Of a stretch of DNA of 64,000 nucleotides, positions 27,377 through 35,600 are shown piece after piece. Position numbers and translations under genes: made by a program. The stretch's first letter is position 1, and every line of letters starts with the position of its first letter. Source of the DNA: Citromicrobium sp. Lineage in GTDB: Bacteria; Pseudomonadota; Alphaproteobacteria; Sphingomonadales; Sphingomonadaceae. The notes under the pieces were generated by a model. The model was not told the DNA's origin. It did no database searches and saw only the letters and a list, made by a program, of their open reading frames with translations. Where the stretch lies: positions 1 through 64,000 of the forward strand of contig QFNA01000009.1 in NCBI GenBank assembly GCA_003248395.1, written 5' to 3'.

Positions 27377-27862
27377 TCACGGCGTAACGCTGACCGGGGC
27401 ACCAGCGGTCTGGGACAGCGTGCCCGCCATCTTGCACGGGGCACCGGTCGTGGCCGAGGAATTGGAGAACGGTACGCTCAGCGTGATGGTGCGCGGCGTA
27501 GCTGAATTGCCGCCCCAGTTGGCCTTGATCGGTCCATTGCAAACGCCCGAGCTGATCGGCGGGTCGAGTTCTAGGCCTGAAATCCGGAGGTTGGTTCCGT
27601 TGTAGAACACCGTACCCGTGCCATTCACAGCAATAAGGCCACAGGGGAACCCGCCACTCAGCGATGCCGTTGCCGACGCGCTCGATCCGGCAGTGGCATC
27701 GACATTCACGGTCAGCGTGCAGTTATATTGTAGCCCGTCTTTCTGGACCGTGACAGGGCCCGAGAAAGTCGAGGTGCTCGCCGGCGTGTAGGTATCCGCG
27801 AAGGCCGCGGGGGCTGCGACCATGGCAAGGGCACCTGTGGCAATTCCGATCTTCTTGAACAT
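27377..27862 (-). CDS. Small secreted beta-rich protein, PraA/PraB-like
   Basis: Start ATG 27862 (MFKKIGIATGALAMVAAPAA) follows AGAGAGGAA and gives a signal peptide cut after AFA. The mature part of about 140 residues is serine/threonine/glycine-rich beta-strand (TFSGPVTVQKDGLQYNCTL, SLSGGFPCGLIAVNGTGTV, NGPIKANWGGNSATPRTITL) with four cysteines likely forming disulfides. This layout resembles the secreted PraA/PraB proteins linked to alkane use and adhesion in Pseudomonas; that assignment is tentative. It has its own terminator and a TTGACA-N4-TGTYA motif 62 bases upstream. Confidence 0.6.
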   Translation of the reverse strand: MFKKIGIATGALAMVAAPAAFADTYTPASTSTFSGPVTVQKDGLQYNCTLTVNVDATAGSSASATASLSGGFPCGLIAVNGTGTVFYNGTNLRISGLELDPPISSGVCNGPIKANWGGNSATPRTITLSVPFSNSSATTGAPCKMAGTLSQTAGAPVSVTP

Positions 27863-27923
27863 TCGTTTTTCCTCTCTCTTTTTATTGCACCCGAAAGCTC
27901 GATGCCTGCGAAACATACAAATT

Positions 27924-27939
27924 ATAACATTTATGTCAA
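27924..27939 (-). promoter_or_regulatory. TTGACA-N4-TGTTAT motif upstream of the secreted-protein gene
   Basis: On the minus strand this reads TTGACATAAATGTTAT. It shares the TTGACA-N4-TGTYA pattern with sites at 31162 and 31340. It may be a regulator operator; TTGACA alone could also be a -35 box. Confidence 0.35.
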
Positions 27940-27970
27940 TGTTGGCTCAATTTGATCCTTATGCCGCATC

Positions 27971-30900
27971 TCAGAACCCCTTGGTGACCCTGAAGCCGAT
28001 GATCCGCGGATCGAGTGTAAAGACGTTCGTGCTCAGTCCGGAATCGTCGCTGTTGGTGAAGAAGTCCGTGATCGGCGTGTCGTCGAACAGATTCTTCACA
28101 TAGAGCTGGAACGCCAGCTGCGACGCCGGCCTTTCGAGAGTCACGGCGAGGTTCGCATTGTCCCAGGCCTTCAGGCGATCGTATTCGGTATTGTAAACGC
28201 GCGCGAAGCTCTTCGACTGACGATAGTAGTCGCCACGGAAGGTCAGTTCCCAATCCCCGTCTTCTATGAAGAAGGTGTATTGGGCACCGATGTTGAAGGT
28301 CAGTCGCGGTGCGTTCGGCAGTTCGTTGCCTTCGAGGTCCGCGAAAAAGCCGCGACCGCCGTTGGGCGCATCGGTTAGTGGATTGTATGTGAATCCGTAA
28401 AAGTTATAGAGCGGAACCCCCTGTTCGAAGTTTGGATCGAAGGTCCCGATTTCAGCTGCGCCACCGCAAAGCGCACCGAGCGCGGGAAAGCCGATTCCGA
28501 ATTGAGTAATCGGATTGGCGAGTATCGTTTCCACCAATTCACGCGGAGCAATACAATTGGACGGCACTTGCAGCCAGGGCCGGATCAATACCCAGTCTTC
28601 ATTCCCCTGTGTCCGATTCATGACATCGATCGACTGCGCCCCTTCCTTGAGCCGGGTCTTCAGATAACCGAGATTGGTATCCAGCCGGAACGTTCTGGAC
28701 GGCTGCCATGCCGCCTCGAACTCGAGGCCCCAGCTCGTCGCGTCGAAGTTCTCGTTCAGCGATATGCGGTCGACGATCTTCGAGATCTGGTAGCCCTGAT
28801 AATCATAATAGAACCCAGTGGCGCTAAGGGTGAAGCGCCCGTTATCGAAACTGTTCTTGGTGCCGATTTCGAACGCCGTGAGATATTCCGGGTCAAATGT
28901 AGCCGGAAGCGGCTGGAACTGGACGATCCGCGGATCGATATCCGGCCGGGGCGGATTGGTGCCTCCACCCTTGTACCCTCGCGAAACCGAAGCATATACC
29001 AGCGTGTCGTCGGTGAAGCTGACATCGGGCTGCCAGTCGATGACGACGCGGCCGGTCGGTTCCGACCACTTCTGGACCACATCAGGACCTTCGGGGTAAC
29101 CCCCGGCGACTGACCCGCCACTGGTTCCGTTCGTGCCGGCACCAAGCAACAGTTGGCTGGGAACCGGCGTAGTGGTCTTCTTGTCCTTGGTGAAGCGAAT
29201 GCCCGCAGTGATCTTCACATCGTCGGCGATCTTCCAGTACCCCTCGGCGAACGCTGCCCAAGACTCAGTTTCAACCAGATTGCGACTGAGGAAATAGTTA
29301 TGTCCCATTTCGTCGAGACTGCCGAGCGGATTGGGGTCAACGTAAACGCAATCGTACTCGTCCGTCTCCGGCGTGCACTCGACATATTCGAGCGGAAAGC
29401 CTTTCCGGTTGTAAAGATTGTAGGCGAGGTAAGAAAATGCATTATTCAGAACGAAGTAATCATCCTGCGTCCTGAAGTTTAGGTAGTTGACGCCGATGTT
29501 GAAGTTGAAGTCTCCATCGAAATCGGATTGCAGGCGAAATTCCTGCGACCATTGGCGGTTGCGCGAACGGCTGATGTCGATCGCCAAGAGCCGGTTCGAA
29601 GGTCCGAGTTGTGGGTCGGTAAAAATTCCACCGGGTGCAGCAAACTCCTGATCAATTGGCCCGCCGCCAATGCCGGAGACGAGACCGTTCGTGTCTGTGA
29701 AAATCGGCGCTGACACGAACCGGTTATAATCCTGCGAGGAGTAATACCGATCGCGAGCATAAGCAGTTTGGGAGATCAGTTGCAGACCTTCGGTGACGTC
29801 GAAATTCAGGTTTGCTTGGATAACGTCATTCTTGGCCCTGAAAACAGGATCGAAGCTTGTGGCGATTTCTCGCAAGTTTCGCGACTGCTCGACACCGGCA
29901 AACGGGTCCCCGGGAAGAAACGCCGGAATTGACACGAAGGGATTGGCCGGATCTTCGCCAATCGGAACAACAAGTCGGCCCGCCGCAATGAATGCCAGCG
30001 CCTCGGCATTGGGAGCACCATAGGCCGCATCATCGTAGAGCGAGCCGGGAAGGCATCCCTGGCTGAATTTCGCTGAGAGCGGTATGGGCTCGAACGGAGT
30101 GACGCCGGGTACAGGCGTGTCGCCGATTATCGTCTTGCCGGGATCGCGCGTGCACAGGTTCTTGCCCGTCCGCGAACGGTTGTCGTCCTCCTCGAAATGC
30201 TGCCAGATCAGATTGGCGCTGAAGCGGTCGCTCGGCTCCCATTCGAGGATGGCTCGCGTCGACCAGAGGTCGCGCCCGTTCACGCGCTTGCGGGTAAACG
30301 TGTTGTAATCGTAGCCGTCGCGCTTGGTCCAGGCACCGGCAGCGCGGAATGCCAGCGTATCGCCCAAAGGAGCATTGATCATGCCACCGAGACGGGTGGT
30401 ACTGAAACTGCCGACTTCGCCATAAACCTCGCCCTCGAAATCCGCAGTGGGCATGGCCGGAATAATGTTCACCACCCCGCCCGTGGCGTTGCGCCCGTAC
30501 AGCGTACCCTGTGGACCGCGCAGCACCTCGACCCGGGCCATGTCGAAGAATTCGGATTCGAACAGGCGGTTGCGGATCAGCGGCGTGTTGTTGAAGCTGA
30601 CTGCGACAGCGGGGTCCGACGCAGCCGAAATCGATTTCGTGCCGATCCCGCGGATCGAGAAATTGTACATGCTGAAGTTCGATTTGGAGAAGTTGACGTT
30701 GGGCACGGCCCTCAGCAATTCCGAGCCGCCTTCGATCTTTTGATTGTCCAGCGCTTCCGCCGAAATCGCCGAAATGGCGATGGGCACGTCGAGTATCGAT
30801 TCCTCGCGCTTCTGCGCGGTCACGATGATGACATTCTCACTCTGCGCTGGAGGCTGCTCTGCCTGGGTGGCAGCGACGGAAGATGGGGCCTGCCCGTCCT

Positions 30901-30985
30901 GAGCGAAAACCGGACCTGCATAGAACGCAGCAATTGCAGTGATGCTCGTCGTGCACGCAGCGCGAGCAAGGACACTCTTCTTCAT
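27971..30985 (-). CDS. TonB-dependent receptor (about 1004 aa)
   Basis: Start ATG 30985 (MKKSVLARAACTTSITAIAA) gives a signal peptide ending VFAQD. The plug carries the TonB-box region VIIVTAQKREESILDVPIAI, NFSMYNFSIRGIGTKS, RVEVLRGPQGTLYGRNATGG, a class used for large hydrophobic or polyphenolic ligands as well as sugars and siderophores in sphingomonads. The barrel ends LDPRIIGFRVTKGF. Length is normal. The leader is long (the shared TTGACA motif is 177 bases upstream). The neighbouring PF10118 hydrolase gene is divergent, suggesting joint regulation. The substrate is not known. Confidence 0.9.
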   Translation of the reverse strand: MKKSVLARAACTTSITAIAAFYAGPVFAQDGQAPSSVAATQAEQPPAQSENVIIVTAQKREESILDVPIAISAISAEALDNQKIEGGSELLRAVPNVNFSKSNFSMYNFSIRGIGTKSISAASDPAVAVSFNNTPLIRNRLFESEFFDMARVEVLRGPQGTLYGRNATGGVVNIIPAMPTADFEGEVYGEVGSFSTTRLGGMINAPLGDTLAFRAAGAWTKRDGYDYNTFTRKRVNGRDLWSTRAILEWEPSDRFSANLIWQHFEEDDNRSRTGKNLCTRDPGKTIIGDTPVPGVTPFEPIPLSAKFSQGCLPGSLYDDAAYGAPNAEALAFIAAGRLVVPIGEDPANPFVSIPAFLPGDPFAGVEQSRNLREIATSFDPVFRAKNDVIQANLNFDVTEGLQLISQTAYARDRYYSSQDYNRFVSAPIFTDTNGLVSGIGGGPIDQEFAAPGGIFTDPQLGPSNRLLAIDISRSRNRQWSQEFRLQSDFDGDFNFNIGVNYLNFRTQDDYFVLNNAFSYLAYNLYNRKGFPLEYVECTPETDEYDCVYVDPNPLGSLDEMGHNYFLSRNLVETESWAAFAEGYWKIADDVKITAGIRFTKDKKTTTPVPSQLLLGAGTNGTSGGSVAGGYPEGPDVVQKWSEPTGRVVIDWQPDVSFTDDTLVYASVSRGYKGGGTNPPRPDIDPRIVQFQPLPATFDPEYLTAFEIGTKNSFDNGRFTLSATGFYYDYQGYQISKIVDRISLNENFDATSWGLEFEAAWQPSRTFRLDTNLGYLKTRLKEGAQSIDVMNRTQGNEDWVLIRPWLQVPSNCIAPRELVETILANPITQFGIGFPALGALCGGAAEIGTFDPNFEQGVPLYNFYGFTYNPLTDAPNGGRGFFADLEGNELPNAPRLTFNIGAQYTFFIEDGDWELTFRGDYYRQSKSFARVYNTEYDRLKAWDNANLAVTLERPASQLAFQLYVKNLFDDTPITDFFTNSDDSGLSTNVFTLDPRIIGFRVTKGF

Positions 30986-31039
30986 AAACTCTCCCCGTGT
31001 TTTCGTGCCGGTTACCCGCCTACCGCAATAGCCAGGCAA

Positions 31040-31339
31040 GGCTTCCGGTCACCCTCTCTCAGGCGCTACCGATTGCAATTTCACGCCAGGATATCCCCGA
31101 TGCCATCCGGCAGAAACCAAAGTGACCCGGCAACGACCCTCCGAACTCGACGCTATCATTACTAACAACTATGTCAACATAATTTGGCATTAACAGCCAT
31201 GTCAGTTAATGTTGCTAATCGGATGATAGATTGTGCCAATTTCTGGCAGAGCCAAACCGGTAAGAGCAGCATGAGCGGATATCGGGCGAAACGCAGGTTC
31301 CAACAAAACGCTTGCAATACGCTCGCGAATCGACTTATA
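31040..31339. other. Divergent regulatory region between the TonB receptor and PF10118 hydrolase genes
   Basis: This stretch of about 340 bases has no gene, is AT-richer than its surroundings and holds motif copies at 31162 and, at its right end, 31340. Other partial repeats are visible (TTAAC...GTTAA around 31190-31210). Promoters for both divergent genes are expected here but clear -35/-10 pairs could not be assigned. Confidence 0.5.
31162..31177 (-). promoter_or_regulatory. TTGACA-N4-TGTTAG motif upstream of the TonB receptor gene
   Basis: On the minus strand it reads TTGACATAGTTGTTAG, the second copy of the shared motif. It lies in the long leader of the receptor gene. Confidence 0.35.
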
Positions 31340-31355
31340 TTGACATCATTGTCAA
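31340..31355 (+). promoter_or_regulatory. TTGACA-TCAT-TGTCAA palindrome upstream of the PF10118 gene
   Basis: This is the most symmetric copy of the shared motif, with 6-bp perfect arms and a 4-base spacer. It ends 22 bases before the ATG, too close for its TTGACA to serve as a normal -35 box, which favours an operator. Confidence 0.45.
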
Positions 31356-31377
31356 TTCATGGTGATGGAGAAGTTCG

Positions 31378-32235
31378 ATGGCATACGGCGTGGCAGGGCA
31401 TGTGAATTTGCCGATCGAAAAACGTGATCTGAAGTTTGGGCGGGAGGTCCCGCTCGACCGGTGGTGGCATGGTGGCGACGCGGGTCGCACAGCGTTCTTC
31501 AATGCCCTGTCTTCGACCTTCCCTGTTGGCGAAAAGTTCTTCATGACCGCTGTGCGCCATTATAAGGATGATGCTCCGGCGCAGCTGCGCGAACAGATCG
31601 CAGATTTCATTTATCAGGAATCGATGCACACGCGCGAACATGTGGTATTCAATAGGCAAGCGAAGGACGCCGGGTTCGATATTGCTCCACTGGAAGAACG
31701 TGCGAGCCGAACCATCAATTGGGCGAAGCGCAGATCGCCTATCAAGCAACTGGCGGCAACCTGCGCTCTGGAACATTTCACCGCCACGCTCGCCCATGAC
31801 CTGCTGGCGAATCCAGTCCATCTGGAAGGTGCGGCACGCGAGCCGGCCCGACTGTGGAAGTGGCATGCCATCGAAGAGATCGAACACAAGGCGGTGGCTT
31901 TCGACACCTATCTTGTCGCAACGAAAAAGATGACGCGGTTCCGCCGCTGGCTCAAACGCAGCATTGTCATGGCAGTAACGAGCATGCGGTTTCACTATGT
32001 CATTTACCGCAACACGGCCGACCTGCTGGCGCAGGACGGCAAGAACGACCTCAGAACCTGGCTGAAACTCCTATCCTACCTCTACGGGTGGCCGGGGCCG
32101 ATGCGAAGCCTGCTAATGGAGGTTTTCATCTACATGAAACCTGGGTTCCACCCCTGGCAGGTCGATGACCGCGACCTCATCCAGACCGCACTAGAAGAGC
32201 TCGACATACATTCCAGCAAAGGAACTGCAGCGTGA
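31378..32235 (+). CDS. Predicted metal-dependent hydrolase, PF10118 type
   Basis: This 285-residue, mostly helical protein has several conserved Glu/His positions in ferritin-like spacing: FIYQESMHTREHVVFN (near residues 78-93), CALEHFTATLAHDLL and WKWHAIEEIEHKAVAFD (E..E.EH). These are the proposed metal ligands of the PF10118 family. C-terminal segments with hydrophobic residues (SIVMAVTSMRFHYVIYR) may contact membrane. The reaction is not established; members often sit beside genes for aromatic or lipid metabolism. The gene overlaps the DUF2147 gene (GTGA), so both are one operon, probably controlled by the palindrome at 31340. Confidence 0.7.
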   Translation: MAYGVAGHVNLPIEKRDLKFGREVPLDRWWHGGDAGRTAFFNALSSTFPVGEKFFMTAVRHYKDDAPAQLREQIADFIYQESMHTREHVVFNRQAKDAGFDIAPLEERASRTINWAKRRSPIKQLAATCALEHFTATLAHDLLANPVHLEGAAREPARLWKWHAIEEIEHKAVAFDTYLVATKKMTRFRRWLKRSIVMAVTSMRFHYVIYRNTADLLAQDGKNDLRTWLKLLSYLYGWPGPMRSLLMEVFIYMKPGFHPWQVDDRDLIQTALEELDIHSSKGTAA

Positions 32236-32654
32236 ATAAACTTTCGATCTTGGGAGCAGCAGCCACACTCCTCTTTGTACCAGCGACCGCATCGGCGGGC
32301 GACATCACCGGGATCTGGCATACAGGCAGCGAAGGCGGGAAGGTTCAAATTTACAAATGCGGCAATGCTTACTGTGGGAAGATTGTCGATGCAGCCCGTT
32401 TGCGCGCCAACCCCGATCTCAGGGACGTGCGAAATTCAAATGCGGACCTGCGCAGCCGCAGGTTGAAAGGTCTCGTCGTCCTCCGCAATTTCACTGGCGG
32501 TCCTAGCCAGTGGTCCGGCGGGCCAGTCTATGACCCTGAATCGGGCGACGGTGCCAATTCCGGCAAGCTCAGGCTGGTGTCGAGGGACAAATTGGAGGTA
32601 AAGGGATGCGTGGCAGTGTTTTGCCGCACGAAGATTTGGACACGTGCGAAATAG
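32232..32654 (+). CDS. DUF2147 domain secreted protein
   Basis: GTG 32232 overlaps the preceding stop. The 140-residue protein has a signal peptide (ILGAAATLLFVPATASAGD) and the DUF2147 pattern: DITGIWHTGSEGGKVQIYKC, CGKIVDAARLRANPDLRD, the DP.SG.-like YDPESGDGANSGKLRL, and VKGCVAVFCRTKIWTR at the end. Family members are small periplasmic calycin-like proteins of unknown role. Co-transcription with the PF10118 hydrolase is likely. Confidence 0.75.
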   Translation: MNKLSILGAAATLLFVPATASAGDITGIWHTGSEGGKVQIYKCGNAYCGKIVDAARLRANPDLRDVRNSNADLRSRRLKGLVVLRNFTGGPSQWSGGPVYDPESGDGANSGKLRLVSRDKLEVKGCVAVFCRTKIWTRAK

Positions 32655-33132
32655 CGATCTGGAGGCGCTTGCGACGCAGCGAACTTGCGGTCTCAGCATC
32701 ATATCTAGTCGAGGCCCGCACTCAGTACTACTACGCCGCAAACTGTGACGAATGTTCTGACGATGAGCAAATGCCGAGGACCTTGTCGGTGGTACCAGCC
32801 TGCGAAAAAGGCGGCCAATGCGTGCAGCAGAAACGCGAGTGACCGAATAAAGTCGCGTCTCCATGGCTTTAAGGTTTGATTTACTGGGTCATTGTGAAGG
32901 CTGGACAAACCCCCGATTCGCTAGCAGCAAGTATGGATTTATCCGCATTGCTCAGCGTTGGCCAGTCGAGTGGGTATTTTATTAGTCGAAACTCTAGTAT
33001 TGAACAGCCCAGCTACGGTGCCTTTTTGCCTTCGCTCCGATCAAATGGCGCTCAAGCCAAATGTTGAGCGTGGCCATTCTCTCTCGCTGTCCTATCGTAT
33101 GGACCCCGGCGCCTCCGCCGGGATCCCTCAAG
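32655..33132. other. Intergenic stretch at the likely left border of the mobile element
   Basis: About 480 bases separate the DUF2147 gene from the first element gene. It holds a possible small membrane protein (32705-32908, minus) and a GC-rich hairpin, CCCGGCG/CGCCGGG at 33105-33122, downstream of the exonuclease-like gene, without a T-run. The tRNA-Thr 3' end was searched for here as an attachment repeat and no copy was found, so the exact border stays open. Confidence 0.4.
32705..32908 (-). CDS. Possible small membrane protein (up to 67 aa)
   Basis: From a TTG at 32908 the frame reads MSSLHNDPVNQTLKPWRRDF, then hydrophobic SLAFLLHALAAFFAGWYH and HLLIVRTFVTVCGVVVLSAG. Two membrane helices joined by a basic turn are plausible. 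There is no good ribosome site and no recognised family, so this is a weak call. Confidence 0.3.
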   Translation of the reverse strand: MSSLHNDPVNQTLKPWRRDFIRSLAFLLHALAAFFAGWYHRQGPRHLLIVRTFVTVCGVVVLSAGLD

Positions 33133-33954
33133 TCATGCCGCAATCCGCCGGGGACCCGCGATATTCGAGAGCCAACTATTTTCCGGGAACCGCTCTGACA
33201 GCGCTTCGATGACCGCCTCATCGCCAGCACACGGCAAACCGGATGCTGCGCCAACAGCGAGAAAATAACGCCAAGCAACCTGCGCAATCGTGCACACATC
33301 GGCCACCACCTGCGCTTCGACGTGGTCCCACTGTCCGTGCTTTACCGCTAGGCCGATATCACGGGAGGGGATAGGCTTCGCCGGCACCCCGAGTGCCGCT
33401 GCCAGCTCGGGCAGATGAACGTAGTGACCGAGCCCACGCATGGCATTTGCAAGGTCGAGCCGACTGCGTGAGAACGGCGCGCCATCGCGAAGTTGGGTCG
33501 GAAGAGCAATGCCGTTCTCCATCGCGGTGCGGCGCAGACAGGCGAAGTCCTTGTTCTCGCCGCCCCAAGAAACGATCCGTGCATCCGGGAACGTCGAACA
33601 TAGTGCAAAAAATTCTTCGGCGATGACGGCTTCCGGCAGATTGGTAATCGCCTCGACATTGGTGACGATGGGACGATCGAGCTCAGGGCTGAGAGTGAGC
33701 ACACACCAGCTTCCCGCGACCACACGATGGAAGGGCCAGCGAACGTATCCCTCGGTAGGGTCGTCCTCCGCGATCTGGTAGCGCTTGAATGCGTTAAGGT
33801 CGTATTCGTATTCGAAGTCGGCGACGATCACCCGTTGTGATCGGCTCGGGCCGGAACGGTCGGCCAGAAAGGTCGCTGCTTCCTTGCCGAGCATTTCCAA
33901 ATGGGCAGCGTCGGCATCACTGATGGGCATGGGTTCGTAGGTATTGTGTGTCAT
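33133..33954 (-). CDS. DEDD-type 3'-5' exonuclease-like protein of the mobile element
   Basis: Start ATG 33954 (MTHNTYEPMPISDADAAHLE) follows CGGAG and the hairpin terminator at 33973. The 273-residue protein has an RNase-H-like exonuclease pattern: RVIVADFEYEYDLNAF (D-x-E), RIVSWGGENKDFACLRRTAM (second Asp after a Gly-rich strand), SRLDLANAMRGLGHYVHLP, and VEAQVVADVCTIAQVAWRYF (final Asp). This is related in plan to PolB-like exonucleases and to the second such protein at 34679. Such genes are frequent cargo next to relaxases. The nucleic-acid substrate is unknown. Confidence 0.5.
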   Translation of the reverse strand: MTHNTYEPMPISDADAAHLEMLGKEAATFLADRSGPSRSQRVIVADFEYEYDLNAFKRYQIAEDDPTEGYVRWPFHRVVAGSWCVLTLSPELDRPIVTNVEAITNLPEAVIAEEFFALCSTFPDARIVSWGGENKDFACLRRTAMENGIALPTQLRDGAPFSRSRLDLANAMRGLGHYVHLPELAAALGVPAKPIPSRDIGLAVKHGQWDHVEAQVVADVCTIAQVAWRYFLAVGAASGLPCAGDEAVIEALSERFPENSWLSNIAGPRRIAA

Positions 33955-33972
33955 GAGATTTACTCCGGGCAT

Positions 33973-33995
33973 TAAAAAGCCCGCATGAAGCGGGC
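33973..33995 (-). terminator. Rho-independent terminator/attenuator before the exonuclease-like gene
   Basis: On the minus strand GCCCGC-TTCAT-GCGGGC is followed by TTTTT, 20 bases before the ATG at 33954. It separates this gene from the upstream gene at 34064-34621 and could attenuate read-through. Confidence 0.65.
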
Positions 33996-34063
33996 GCTGG
34001 ATGATGATGTTTGGTGGTGCTTCGCGCTTTGGGGCGGAGCGCGTTGACGGCTGAGCATGATGA

Positions 34064-34621
34064 TCAGTCCCGATCTAATTCCGCGCCGCGCCCAAGAGCT
34101 GCGATCGCCAGGCGTCCGACCAACTCCGTTTCGGCAGTGATCGCGCGATGCATGGCGAGCGGATCGCGGTTCGTATCGCCTCGCATCAGGGCGACCACCT
34201 CCGCAAGATCGACGTCGTCGCAAACGGCACTCTCGACGCCGTCGGCATCGCGGAAGTGGACGTCCACGGAGGGGATCACACTTCGCCTCACGGCGTCGCG
34301 GATGACCCTGAGCCTGCCAGTGACGTCCGTCGGATCTGCCAGATCCGCTTGCATGGCGAGCGCATTCACTTGCCGAGCAAAGTCGGCGATCGACCAGGTC
34401 ACGAGCGGTTGTGCTCCTAGAGCCTCGGCGATCCATTGCAGGGCGTCGGCTTCGGGGTCACCATGACCTCCGCATAGCCAGCTCGAGTCGGCGGACGCCC
34501 AGCGCCCATTATAAAAGGTGAACCTGGTCGCGCCCGCTGCGAAGACAATGAGGTCGCTGTCTTCCATACGCGCGTCAGCAGGCTGCGTGCGCAGCGCGCA
34601 CACGGTAAAGGTATCTGTCAT
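34064..34621 (-). CDS. Hypothetical mobile-element protein (185 aa)
   Basis: It starts MTDTFTVCALRTQPADARME after AGAAAGGAAAA. It is acidic, soluble and probably alpha/beta (RFTFYNGRWASADSSWLCGG, AEALGAQPLVTWSIADFARQ, VHFRDADGVESAVCDDVDLA). No catalytic motif is recognised. It lies between two exonuclease-like genes on the strand of the relaxase and is probably part of that transcription unit. Confidence 0.55.
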   Translation of the reverse strand: MTDTFTVCALRTQPADARMEDSDLIVFAAGATRFTFYNGRWASADSSWLCGGHGDPEADALQWIAEALGAQPLVTWSIADFARQVNALAMQADLADPTDVTGRLRVIRDAVRRSVIPSVDVHFRDADGVESAVCDDVDLAEVVALMRGDTNRDPLAMHRAITAETELVGRLAIAALGRGAELDRD

Positions 34622-34678
34622 TGCAATTTTCCTTTCTTACTCGATCCCCCGCAATCGCGCCGGGGTGAGAAGCTCTTT

Positions 34679-35491
34679 TCACATTTCGGAAGGACGCATG
34701 GCGGCAGCGGCAGCGCGCTGTTCGGCACGCTCCACGACGCGGTCGAAGGTCAGCGCTGCGTCGAGATCTCTTGCCCTGCTGAACAGATCGAGATCACGCA
34801 GTTGCTTCAGGTGCTCGAACTTCCCCTGCCCGTCCGAAGCAAGCCAGCGATCGAAGGCGGCGATCGGATGGGCCAGCATGCCAGGCTCGGCATAGCGCGA
34901 GGCTGCGTAGTGCAGCCAGGCTAGCCAGGTGATGGCGACATCTTCCTCGCAATATTTGAAGACCTGCTGTTCATTTCCAGCAGCAATCATGGCTGCCACA
35001 TTGTCGCCGGAGCCTTGGGTCTTGGCACTGATGCCGAGCGCCTTGCATACGTTCGCCAGACTAGGACGTCCTGCTCCTCCGAAGCGTCCATAGAGTTCGG
35101 CGAGATCGGCATGATTGACCGCCCAGCGGGGCGCCAGCCAAGCGCTTCGCAGGGCAGTGTCTTCGAACAGCAGCTGACGGGATACGGCGAGCTGCAGGAC
35201 AGGAACATCGAAACCTCGCCCATTCCACGTCACCAGCATCGCGCCGGAATCGAGCAGTTCGAACAGCTGGCGAAGGCCTTGCCGCTCATTGGCGAAGTCG
35301 ACGGTGCTGATGTCGAACTCGTAGTCGTCTCCGACTTTCTTCTGGCTCAGCACGCTGGCGCAGACAGGCTCATGCAAGGGCCACGGCGGGAAACTGCCAT
35401 CTTCGGTTTCGGGGGCGAGGGTCTCGATATCGAGCACCTGCACATGATCGGTTTGATAGCATTCGGGATAATCGAATCTTTGATACTTCAT
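34679..35491 (-). CDS. Predicted 3'-5' exonuclease, PolB-like (PF10108 type)
   Basis: Start ATG 35491 (MKYQRFDYPECYQTDHVQVL). The 270-residue protein has the DEDD motifs: VQVLDIETLAP (D-x-E), MLVTWNGRGFDVPVLQLAVS (N-x-x-x-F-D), and FKYCEEDVAITWLAWLHYAA (final D). In between, RPSLANVCKALGISAKTQGS matches the linker of the predicted PolB-like exonuclease family. It is in line with the relaxase gene 108 bases upstream. It may process element DNA during transfer or repair; no helicase or polymerase is nearby. Confidence 0.65.
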   Translation of the reverse strand: MKYQRFDYPECYQTDHVQVLDIETLAPETEDGSFPPWPLHEPVCASVLSQKKVGDDYEFDISTVDFANERQGLRQLFELLDSGAMLVTWNGRGFDVPVLQLAVSRQLLFEDTALRSAWLAPRWAVNHADLAELYGRFGGAGRPSLANVCKALGISAKTQGSGDNVAAMIAAGNEQQVFKYCEEDVAITWLAWLHYAASRYAEPGMLAHPIAAFDRWLASDGQGKFEHLKQLRDLDLFSRARDLDAALTFDRVVERAEQRAAAAAMRPSEM

Positions 35492-35600
35492 GGGTTCGGC
35501 CTCCGGCCTGGACCCGGCGAAGCGCAAGCGAGCGGGTTGCTCTCTTTTCCACTCTTCCTACCGGGTTCGCCCGGCCTCTTTCCCTCTCATCCATTCTTCT

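Noticed and set aside
32655..33132. A second att copy (tRNA-Thr 3' end) at the left border of the element
   Set aside because: No match to the tRNA 3' end sequence could be found here or elsewhere to the left, so the border is not assigned.
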